DNA of 64,000 bases, from positions 22,803,557-22,867,556 of the forward strand of contig OZ023273.1 of assembly GCA_964007475.1 (NCBI GenBank), in the 5' to 3' direction. Position numbers and translations under genes: made by a program. Under the pieces are notes generated by a model, which worked only from the letters and a program-made list of their open reading frames with translations, was not told the DNA's origin and did no database searches. Within the stretch, counting starts at the first letter, position 1; every line of letters starts with the position of its first letter. Shown piece by piece: positions 55,201-64,000 of this stretch. This stretch comes from Hybos culiciformis (lineage: Eukaryota; Arthropoda; Insecta; Diptera; Hybotidae).

Positions 55201-58200
55201 GTTTTGAGAAGAATTAGAGTTTCAAAGGACAATACTATTGTAATAGTTGGCTCAATAGACACATTAGGTAGTTTATTGAATCAGGTAAAAATATAAGTAT
55301 AGAATCAAATATGTACTAATTATAAAGAATATTTAAAAAAAAAATACGTTATCAATTAAAAAATAAATTCAATGAAAACGTTATTATAATTTAATTTTCT
55401 TAAATTTTTTTCAAATTTTTATAATTTAGGCCCAGCAAATCGGAATCATAACAGAACAATATAAAATAATAATTTGTAATTTAGATTTTCATACCTTAGA
55501 TTTGGATCAATTTAAATATTCAGAAGCAAATATAACTAGCTTTCGTCTTGTTTCTCCAGATAACGAAAATTTAAAAAACTACATAACAGCTTTGGGGCAA
55601 CCAGAAGATCAATTACAACGAAACAGTAAGCTTATCAAATTATATAAACATTCGAATAACAATTTCAATGTAAAATGAATGGATTGTTTTAGTTTCATGC
55701 CCCATAACCATGGACATGGCTTCACTCTGCGATGGTATAGAGTTGTTCGGTAACACTACAAGATTTTTAAAATACAAACCAATATCATTGAACTGCAACA
55801 ATAAAGACCAATGGCAATACGGAACTTCTATTTTAAATTTTATGAGTCTTGTAAGAAATGTTACTTAAATTAAAAAAAAGATTATAAATTAAAACTTAAT
55901 ATTTTGTTCAATTCTTTGCTAAAAGTAATCAGTACGCATAATTCGTTAACTTTATAATTACAGAGCCATTACAGTGGAATAACTGGTAATGTTAGCTTTA
56001 CTTTGGGCGTACGCAATGATTTCACCTTAGACGTGATTGAATTAACTACACATGGTATAATTCAAACTGGAACTTGGGACACAACAGAAAAATTTAAACA
56101 TCGAAGGCAAGTTATGCCCCCGTTACCTCAATTGGATCGAAATGATGAATTATCACTTGTAAATAAATCATTTATAGTATTAACTTCATTGGTAAGTTAA
56201 GATCCAATTATTCATAAAAAAGCAATTAAGTAGTTTATAAAGTTATTTTGTTATCTAATTAAAACATTCACAAGGAGAATTTAAATATTATTAAAAGAAT
56301 TTTGATGGCCAATTCTTATCCTAATAAATTTAAATAATTTGAGGAGGTGGAGGGCGGAAGGGAGGGAGGAGGTGGATGGCGGAAGGAAGGGAGGAGGTGT
56401 GGGCGGAAGAGAAAGAGGAGATGGGGGTAGAAGGGAGGAAGGAGGTGGAGGTGAAAGGGAGTGGCGGAAGGATGGTCGGAAGGAAGGAAGGCGGTGGCGG
56501 TGGAAAGGATGAGCGAAAGGGACTAATTTCGGCACTCTCGTGTGAAACCGGGTATTTCGACTTAAGTACTAAAAAAAAAATATGAAAAAGTCGAGTAGCT
56601 ATATGCTAAGTCACTAAAGCTACGCAGCCATATGTTACGTAGCGAAAAACGGATTTTAATCCCGACAGGTTGTGAAAAGGAAGTTTTTATCCCTGAAGAT
56701 CCGGAGATCATTTGTTACAATCACACGAACAAACGACACCATATTTGGACCATAAGTTAGTTTGATCTTCAGGAAGGTTTTTCTTAAGTTTGGCACTAGT
56801 AAGTGGCGTTGGTGATGAGGAATTTGTCGAAAAAACGTACGATATTTATGACTTTTTTTTTTAATATATACGTACGGTAAGTTTTTCCGGACACCATATT
56901 AGGATATTAGTTTGATTTGTAAGATTGTAAGAGGTGGCGTTGATGGTGAAACATATATAATAAAAAAGTACATATAAACATGTTTTTTTTCGGGATATGT
57001 TTTTTTGGGTTTAAACTTAATAGAAACTTTCCTGCAGATCAAACCAACATATAATCCAAACATGTGCTCAAGCATAAACCAATTAGTGCAATAGCTCTAA
57101 CAGTTTCGGTTCTATAGGTAACACACAAACGGACATTTGGTTTTGTATATAGATAAATTTAGAAATAGTATTATTTCATAGTGGTTACGTTAATTTCTGA
57201 CATCATGGATATTTTATGTAATTAGTTATTTTTTTAATTGTTCTCAATTTAAGACTAGTCCTTATGCAGAATTAAAAAACTCAACTACTCAATTGACTGG
57301 AAACAATCGATATCAAGGGTTTGGCATCGAGCTTATTGGAAAATTAGCAGAAAAATTGGGCTTCAATTATACATTTAAAATTAATCCAGGCAATAATTAT
57401 GGATCTTTTAATATTGAGACAAATCAATCAACAGGAATGATTAAAGAAGTTATTGAAGGGGTAAGTTGTCTAACTTTTAGCATTTTAAAAATTTCCAGAG
57501 TGAATTAAAAAATAATATGAATAGTTATACTGGTTAATGGTTATACAGTTATACAGCATTAGAATTCCTTGTTCATTAAATTTCATCATATTAAAATCAA
57601 AAACAAAGTTCTCTTAATTTTTGATGGATCGTAGTTTTTAATTGAACCTCCTGGGAAGATTATCAGGGATTATCATTTTTTATTCCCTTATTAATTATTA
57701 TAATAAAAATGATTTTTTTTTTTTTAGCGAGCAGATTTAGCTATAGTTGACTTAACGATAACAGCAGAAAGACAAGCTGGTGTTGATTTCACTATTCCCT
57801 TCATGAATTTAGGAATATCTATTCTATTTACAAAACCAGAAAAGAAAAAAGCTCGTTTATTATCCTTCATGGACCCTTTTTCGGGCGAAGTTTGGCTATG
57901 GTTAGGACTATCGTATTTTGGTGTTTCTGCAAGTTTATTCGTTTTGGGAAGATTATCCCCAGCCGAATGGGATAATCCATATCCTTGCATTGAGGAACCA
58001 ACTGAACTTGAAAATCAATTTAGTTTTCCAAACTCTATGTGGTTTACAGTAGGTGCGTTGTTACAACAGGGCTCCGAAATTGCTCCGAAGTCACCTTCTA
58101 CAAGAACTGTAGCATCTATTTGGTGGTTTTTTACTTTAATTATGGTTTCTTCATATACTGCAAACTTAGCCGCTGTTCTAACATCAGAACAACCAACATC

Positions 58201-59003
58201 TGCCATTGACAGTATAGACGATTTGGTCGTTAATAAAAATGGGGTAAAATATGGATTAAAAAAGGCTGGAGCGACAAGAGACTTTTTTGCTGCACAGGAG
58301 GACAAAGTATACAAGAAAGTGGCGGAATATGCAGATAAGCATCCAGATATGTTGACGGACGGTAATGAAGAAGGAGTAGCAAGAGTTCTGAAAAATCACG
58401 GGACATATGCATTTTTCATGGAATCAACTAGTATTGAATACAATGTCGCTAGAGAATGTAATTTTACTCAAATTGGAAGTTTGTTAGATGAAAAAGGTTA
58501 TGGTATTGCTATGAGGAAAAATTGGCCTTATCGTGACAATCTTAATTTTGCATTACTGGAATTGCAAGAAGGTGGTGAGGTAATTAAATTGAAAAATAAA
58601 TGGTGGTATGAAGTTGGCAGTGGTGGTTGCAAAACAAACAGTGAGGATGGAGGTGCTTCACCTCTGGGTATGTCACATCTTGGTGGCATTTATTTAGTTT
58701 TATTTGTTGGAAGTGTGATAGCATCAATTATTGGTCTTGCAAGATGGATTTGTTCAATACGAAGAAATGCAAGAAAACTTAACGTAAGCTATTTATAATA
58801 AATATTATTTTTTTTGAGTGTTTTATAAATTTACTTTTATTTACCAGGTACCGTTTCGACAACTTCTTAGAGAAGAAATTAAGTTTGTTTCTGACTGTGC
58901 CACTAATACAAAAACTGTTAAAACAACTGCTTCGAGTTATTCAAGAAATTCTTCATTAACATTGGAATCATTGAATTCAGAACAAGAAATCAAATACAAC
59001 TGA
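52210..59003 (+). CDS. Kainate-type ionotropic glutamate receptor subunit, ten coding exons
   Basis: Coding exons: 52,210-52,294; 54,558-54,718; 54,794-55,016; 55,085-55,284; 55,430-55,625; 55,693-55,850; 55,964-56,191; 57,254-57,460; 57,728-58,783; 58,848-59,003. All have GT-AG borders and phases agree, giving 889 residues. Exon 1 is a signal peptide (MKDINLFTLILFYLINLSIE) reading into INIG, which joins the amino-terminal LIVBP-like domain (exons 2-7). Ligand domain S1 has NNRYQGFGIELIGKLAEKLG and LTITAER with the glutamate-binding Thr and Arg; S2 has ATRDFF and FFMESTSIEY. The channel part has M1 near VWLWLGLSYFG, pore ALLQQGSE with Gln at the Q/R site, M3 SSYTANLAAVLT and a C-terminal M4. 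Catalogue length of the family is about 900, so it looks complete. It forms glutamate-gated cation channels in neurons or muscle. Exact subunit orthology is not assigned. Confidence 0.93.
52895..53710 (+). mobile_element. R1/LOA-like LINE ORF2 tail inside intron 1
   Basis: Broken frames give IYTYVIRPMFVYGALE, LGITGFARSTANRSLETI and an RNase-H-like region. They end in a 3' UTR finishing with CCTGACCTAACCTAATCTAA. The pattern and TAACCTAACC end suit R1/LOA-group elements. Multiple stops; the insertion is in sense with the receptor gene. Confidence 0.65.
53753..54219. mobile_element. Harbinger-type MITE with TTA target duplication, in intron 1
   Basis: Termini TGCCTTGGACAAACTGA / TCAGTTTGTCCAAGGCA are exact inverted repeats, flanked by TTA (53,750-53,752 and 54,220-54,222). 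Repeated AACATGTTCTTG words in both orientations fill the interior. Confidence 0.85.
56340..56530. repeat. Purine-rich GGAGG minisatellite in intron 7
   Basis: Irregular GGAAGGGAGGAGGTG units with GGCGGAAG words on the plus strand, nearly all purine for about 180 bp. It may adopt non-B DNA. The rest of this 1.06-kb intron (56,531-57,253) holds older repeat text and no gene. Confidence 0.8.
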
Positions 59004-59050
59004 AGTGTTATGAAAAATAGATATTATAATAATTTTGTTAAAATTTTTAA

Positions 59051-59056
59051 AATAAA
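59051..59056 (+). terminator. Poly(A) signal of the receptor gene
   Basis: AATAAA lies 48 bp after the stop codon, followed by a T-rich stretch. It is a plausible cleavage and polyadenylation signal. Confidence 0.5.
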
Positions 59057-59317
59057 TCTTTAATTTCTTTTTATTTATTCTGTACACTTCAGAGAGCTTA
59101 CTACCAGGTCCAAACTTTGGATGTAACTATCTATACATACATGTAGTAGTTCATTTAATCTATTTTTAGAAATTCAATTAAATACTACACCGCATATATT
59201 AATAATGTTTTTGCTTAAAAATTGTAATCAAAACTAAATCTTATCAATAAAATGCAAAAATGTTTTGAATGATGGACGATGGTGGTCCAAATTAAAAACA
59301 AAGAATTTTTGGATTAA

Positions 59318-61122
59318 TAGTACGTTCAGTAAGTACAGATTGTCCTTAGCTAAGGAATTCCCTTTTCTGCAAAATCCTGCAAATAACTTCTGCAAAGCCC
59401 TACGATAAGGACAGCTGTGACATTTCATTTTAAAATCATATACATTAAAAAAATTTATATGGGCATATTAAAATGTGTCATTTGTTGTTTTTCAGATTTT
59501 AAAGAATAATTTGTAACATTTATTAATAATATGCTTACATTTTGTTTAAGCAAATACAAATTTAATGAAATTTCAAAAATTCTGCATTTTCTTAAATGTT
59601 TTTAAGCTAAAGGCCGGTATTCAACTGGAGATAAAATCAACTTTTTCATATAAAATTTTATCTGAGATAAATTTTAGTTGAGTGAATTTAATTTATCGGT
59701 ACCCAACTGAAGATAAATGGAAATTTATCTGAGTAAAAATTGTATGAACATTTTTTCACTCAAATAAATTTTATTTCAAAAATTTATCTTGCAAAGAATG
59801 TTTTGAACATTCTTTTCAAGATAAATTTTGACATTAGGTCGTGTAAAAAGAATTTGACGTTTGTTGTTTGAAGAAAACAAACAAAAATCAGAAAACTAAA
59901 ATAATTTTTAAACTGAAATTGATAAATAATTTAAAATTAAAATAATAGTTTAATTTAATAAAATAAAATAATATTGGTAAAATTAATTAAATAAAATGGA
60001 TGAAGGTTGGGAGGTAAATAAATTAAAAATAAAATTCTTTAGGTAGTTTTTATCAAAATATATTTAGTGTAAATTTTTATCTCACTCAATAATGTTTCTT
60101 TTCAAGATAAAATTTATCTTGTACTTTATCTTCAGTTGAATACCGGCCTTAACACATAAAATTTATGAAAAATAAAAATTAATACAAATTGTTTAGTGAA
60201 ATGCATGAACAAAAATTGAGTGAATGTGTTTTTTATTTTTACATATATTTCTGTTTCCTACTCTGTATTGAATCATGCTGAATATCGCTTGCAAGTTCTT
60301 TAATAGAGCAAAAAAGTACGAACAATTTACTTTTTAAATAAGATCTTGTCTCACTTCAACATGAATTATTACTTCCAATTCACTAGTGGTTCACCGATGA
60401 AAAAGTATTTCTATTTCTGAAACTAGTGTCATGCCATTTGAACAAATATTAAAAGTACAAAGCACCTGATGTCTTATTAACATTATGCCTTCTTTACGAA
60501 GTTTCTTAATTTTTTCTTGTTGTAGCCAATTTTTATTTAAAAGTTAAAATGTTTGATATCTCGAAAAATAAAGAAGACATCGAAAATTTTTATTTAATTT
60601 GCATAAAAATTTGAAAACAATCATCATAAAGGAAGCAGAATAGCTATGTAGTAAAATGTAAACAAGAACTCGGTATAAACCTTTTTAAAGTATATGGGTT
60701 GAACTAAATTTGATAAAATATGTAAATAAAATTAAAAATTTTATATTTTTATTAAAAATTTTATATGTTTATTTAAAATTTTATATTTTATTTAAATAAA
60801 CATAAAATTTCGAATTTTATTTAGGAAAACATAAAATTTTGTTAAAATTAATTTTTTTTATTTGTTTTTAATCAAAATATTCATTGTCCTTAGCTAAGGC
60901 CAACTAAAAAGTACTCCCAGAATACGGACTATTATGGGAAATTATGAAATTTCCCTTTGCAGAAGTTTTGAGGTAGGATTGCATTACTGAACGATTTTTT
61001 GTAGAAATTGTCTGTATTTAAGGACTTTAGCTGTTAGATTTTGTCTTTCACAAACTTCAGATTGTCTGCAACGTAGGATTTTGTCACTAGCTAAGGACAA
61101 TCTGTACTTACTGAACGTACTA
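59318..61122. mobile_element. 1.8-kb inverted-repeat element with TAA target duplication
   Basis: Left TAGTACGTTCAGTAAGTACA followed by GATTGTCCTTAGCTAAGG is mirrored at 61,085-61,122. Both ends are flanked by TAA (59,315-59,317 and 61,123-61,125). TTCCCTTTTGCAGAA-type words recur inside near both ends. No transposase. It contains another MITE, so it is the older insertion. Confidence 0.85.
59611..60149. mobile_element. Harbinger-type MITE nested in the 1.8-kb element
   Basis: Termini AGGCCGGTATTCAACTG and CAGTTGAATACCGGCCT, flanked by TAA on both sides (59,608-59,610 and 60,150-60,152). Interior rich in AAGATAAAATTTATCTT-type palindromes. Confidence 0.88.
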
Positions 61123-61148
61123 TAAGTAGCTAACATTAAGTAGCCTAC

Positions 61149-61280
61149 CAGACGCCGACGCGATCATATTTTTAGTCGCGGCGGCTAAGCAGCGAAATTT
61201 TCAATTTTTTGGGGCTGCTGCTAAAAAAAAAATTCTTGATCGCTGCTGCGCCGCTGATAATCGCTAACAAAAAAAAAACC

Positions 61281-61314
<34 letters not shown>

Positions 61315-61476
61315 CAAAAATTTTCGTCGCTGCTTGGTTTTTTTTTTTTTTTTTTTTTAAATTTATATGGCTGCTAGCGATCGCTTTCACCTAAAAATTT
61401 GGTCGTTGCTGCTAGGCCAAAAAACGTCGCTGCGTCGCTCGCGCTAGCTCGAAATCGATGACCGCGTCGGCGTCTG
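61149..61476. mobile_element. hAT-type MITE with 8-bp target duplication
   Basis: TIRs CAGACGCCGACGCG / CGCGTCGGCGTCTG, flanked by the direct duplication TAGCCTAC (61,141-61,148 and 61,477-61,484). An 8-bp duplication and CAG terminus are hAT hallmarks. The interior has GCTGCT-rich words and long A and T homopolymers near 61,285-61,360. Confidence 0.92.
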
Positions 61477-61566
61477 TAGCCTACATCTATAAAAATATTT
61501 TGAGTGTGTATTCTTATTTCATTTACAAAAACACAAGTAATGCATCTGAGTACATACATAGGGGAG

Positions 61567-62296
61567 AGGCTTGCAGGTTGCCACACTGATGTATTTTGAC
61601 ATTCTAGCAGTCTCATAAACTAAACTCCAAGTGACATCGACGCCAAAAGAACAGTTGTCACTTTTAATCTACTTCTGGAGCGGACAGACGCAATAACACA
61701 GTGTTTACTGAGCAAAGTGTAATTTATTATTTTCAAAAACTTTAAAAATCAAAAATTGTGTTTTTGTCCTGTGCTCGTAAAGTGAACTTTTTTATTAGCA
61801 AATCAATATAAATAATTGGGTTGTGTTGCTTTTTCATTCAATTAACATATTCCAAAAAGAATTAAAAATATATTCTGAATTGGCAATTTTTTTAAATGGA
61901 TTATACAAAATTGCGTCAGCATGCAGGTTGCCACCTTTATTGGCTTGCAGGTTGCCACCTTGATGAAAGCACTGATGACTGTATGATTTTTTTGAAGAAA
62001 ATGTCGGAAGTAGACACAACTCTATTATGTGCCACAAATGCAGAAGAGCCGTTCACGCGAAATGTGTTTCAGTGTTTAAACTTAACCGAATTCTGAGTCC
62101 GATGAAGATTTGGAATGATTCCATACCATATTGCAATTTTATTTTTTATGTCAATTTTCAGTTATTTCTTTATGTTTACAGCCACTGGGTGCAAGTGAAA
62201 TTAAATAAATTTGAATACAATTCTAAATGAGACATTTTTCAGTTGCAGTTTTTCAACATTTTTAGCAATTTTCCAAAGGGTGGCACCTGCAAGCCT
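61567..62296. mobile_element. Possible DNA element with AGGCTTGCAGGT-GCCAC ends
   Basis: AGGCTTGCAGGTTGCCAC at 61,567 is mirrored by GTGGCACCTGCAAGCCT at 62,280, allowing a one-base gap. The same word occurs twice more near 61,920-61,965. No target duplication is evident. A cysteine-rich coding fragment lies inside. Confidence 0.45.
62027..62140 (+). pseudogene. PHD-like zinc-finger fragment
   Basis: MCHKCRRAVHAKCV followed about 20 residues later by IPYCNF gives a C-x2-C-x5-H-x2-C ... C pattern, like the middle of a PHD finger found in several transposon and chromatin proteins. The reading is short and has no start or partner exons that I can support. Confidence 0.4.
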
Positions 62297-62463
62297 AAAT
62301 TTGAAGAATTCGATTTTAGATGCTTTTGAAAATTTGCTATAGAATTTTTATTTTTTGTGATTTCAAATGATTTCTAGGCCAGGATTGTAGCTTTTTACTT
62401 CCTCTTTCCAACGCATATACTTTTTGTACAATACGTTCATTTTTTGACGAGTTGTCTAAAATT

Positions 62464-62516
62464 ATTGCCAGAAGTCTAAGCCGGAGATGAAACGTTGCCA
62501 GAAGTCGGTAAAGATG
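62464..62516 (+). repeat. Repeat TTGCCAGAAGT...AAGCCGG, copy 1
   Basis: ATTGCCAGAAGTCTAAGCCG, then GATGAAACGTTGCCAGAAGT; recurs at 63,455-63,505 with a few changes. Unclassified. Confidence 0.7.
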
Positions 62517-62834
62517 TTGTTGATAAAGATGCAGCTACGAATAAATTCTAAAGGAAGAGTAAATCCAGCTCTAGAAGGAAGTATCTCTCTTACATATATT
62601 AGTGAGACCAATACATTAACAGTACGGGGTGTTTTATATAATATCACAATATTTTTTTTTAGTATTTTAGATTTCTTGTTTCCACAACATCTTTGAGGTA
62701 AAAAAATAGGCCAGATTTGCCCTTTTTTTCGCGAAGTCGGAAGCAAATAAAAAACCCTAGAGGTTTGAGGGAGACGACAGCTGTCCCCCATTCAGCATAA
62801 CAGCTTTCTATTTTAAACATTTTTATACATTAGG

Positions 62835-62930
62835 TTAGGGCCATATCTCTGAAACCCGAAACCATTTTTGAATTTGGGGTTTATGGTGCCTCTACCCCCT
62901 CAACAAGTTCCAGCCAAATCGAGCTTGCAC
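62835..62930. repeat. Diverged arm of the 46-kb MITE family
   Basis: CATATCTCTGAAACCCGAAA ... GGTGCCTCTACCCCCTCAAC matches the order of words in the right arm of the element at 46,235-46,340. Heavily diverged. Confidence 0.55.
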
Positions 62931-63454
62931 ACGTAAACTTCACTACTCCTAGAGAAATTTTTGGAATCCATTGACTTTATTTTGAAATAAAAATAATTTT
63001 ACACCTAACCTAATCCGAGTATAATAAATAAATAAATTTAAGAATGAGTTGAAACAGCTTGAGAAATGTGAAGACCAGACAAATCGTCTACGTTTGCCGC
63101 AACAGTTTTCCAGAAAAAGAAGAGTATTTAGCATTTTGTTTTCTAATTAGGTATATTTTTAATTATTTTTTTACTTTGAACTCGTTTTTAAATTTATGAA
63201 ATATTATTTTTCGTCGGTTGTTTAAGTCGCTATTGCACAGATCGCTCCAATAAACTAATTTGCTCGCCAACTCAACGGCATTGTAAAAGTTTTTTTGAAC
63301 CGACATTATGGTATAAAAAAAACATATGTGAAATACGTCAATGTTTATAGTATAAAGAAAGGAATTTCTTCATCCATATATACAACATCCTTGAGATGCA
63401 GTTCTGGCGATTTCTTTTTCACATTATTTCTGGCGTAAAAAAGCTGTACAGAAA

Positions 63455-63505
63455 TTGCCAGAAGTGTAAGCCGGCGATAAAACGTTGCCAGAAGTCATTA
63501 TTTTA
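63455..63505 (+). repeat. Repeat TTGCCAGAAGT...AAGCCGG, copy 2
   Basis: Partner of 62,464-62,516 in the same orientation. Confidence 0.7.
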
Positions 63506-63760
63506 GTGTCAAATTCGCTTTAACAGTAACATTAACAATGAGTGCGTTCCATAAGTCACGATTTTACCTAAAACTAGCATCGGTATGCGACTTTTGAGAC
63601 TTTTGAATTATGGAACGATGCGATTTGACAGCTAAAATTATATATCCAGAATAATTTCTGCAAAAAATCATTGCGAAACTCTATTTTATTTTTAATAAAT
63701 CTGTAAAGGGAAGTTTAAAATTTCCCATAACAAATCGTTTTCTAGAACAACTTTTAAGTA

Positions 63761-64000
63761 GTCTTAGAGCCCGTTCCCAAACTGAGACTATTTTAAATCG
63801 TGAAATATTCCTTTTCTGCTAAAGAAAATTCCTTTTTTTCAGAAATTGAAATAGGCTTTAACAATCTTTAACAATCTCAGTTTATAGGTGTACCTTTAAG
63901 GGCACCTAATTAAAAAAAAAAAAAAACAAAAAATCAAAAATTTAGAGCCCGTTCCCAAACTGAGACTATTTTAAATCGTAAAATATACCTTTTCTGCTAA
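63761..64000 (+). repeat. Direct repeats at the window edge
   Basis: TAGAGCCCGTTCCCAAACTG and the following about 38 bp occur at 63,761 and again at 63,943, running off the window. A short inverted CTGAGA/TCTCAG pair lies between. Probably the start of a repeat cut by the window end. Confidence 0.8.

Noticed and set aside
56281..56585. Glu/Gly-rich and Pro/Ser-rich frames in receptor intron 7.
   Set aside because: They are the two strands of a purine-rich minisatellite inside an intron.

Overview
This window looks like an AT-rich arthropod, most likely insect, nuclear genome. It holds one host gene with short GT-AG introns (a kainate-type ionotropic glutamate receptor), plus Ty3/gypsy, BEL/Pao, jockey- and R1/LOA-like LINE, Polinton, PIF/Harbinger and hAT sequences and endogenous virus-like genes. 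No bacterial operons, CRISPR arrays, rRNA or canonical tRNA genes were seen. The species cannot be named from the sequence alone.

Layout. 1-5 kb: hairpin repeats, a broken capsid-like viral gene ending in poly(A), and a decayed gypsy/17.6-like element (gag, protease, truncated RT). 5-16 kb: a duplicated locus with small unrecognised genes, two divergent copies of one LTR family, an mdg1/412-type LTR with primer-binding site, a palindromic array and a 40-bp tandem array. 15.4-20.5 kb and 39.3-44.5 kb: two nearly identical direct copies of a 5.2-kb segment containing a small gene, a LINE tail and a Harbinger transposase pseudogene. 20.6-29.5 kb: a BEL/Pao element whose gag is split; the gap holds a complete-looking Ty3/gypsy element (minus strand, 1312-codon gag-pol, two LTRs, PBS, PPT), an inverted scrap of that element, and a 469-codon secreted/membrane-type ORF of unknown origin with a furin-like site. 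29.5-33.5 kb: a MITE, then Polinton remnants (adenovirus-type protease and companions). 34.5-37.2 kb: virus-like ORFs on the plus strand and a tRNA-derived SINE. 37.3-39.2 kb: degenerate tandem repeats leading to a TATA-driven coiled-coil gene.

44.5-64 kb is quieter: intergenic DNA with several MITE families, many with readable target-site duplications, and the receptor gene at 52,210-59,003. I rebuilt that gene as ten exons encoding 889 residues. The first coding exon, a signal peptide, lies 2.3 kb upstream of the second, across an intron that holds a LINE fragment and a Harbinger MITE.

Overall the left 45 kb reads as a nested repeat and virus-fossil region. It could be a small-RNA (piRNA) source locus, which is an inference. 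The most unusual items are the unrecognised small-gene family with an antisense fragment of one gene inside a neighbour's intron, the mirror-image palindromic arrays, the cluster of viral ORFs between duplicated segments, and the env-like ORF beside the young gypsy element.
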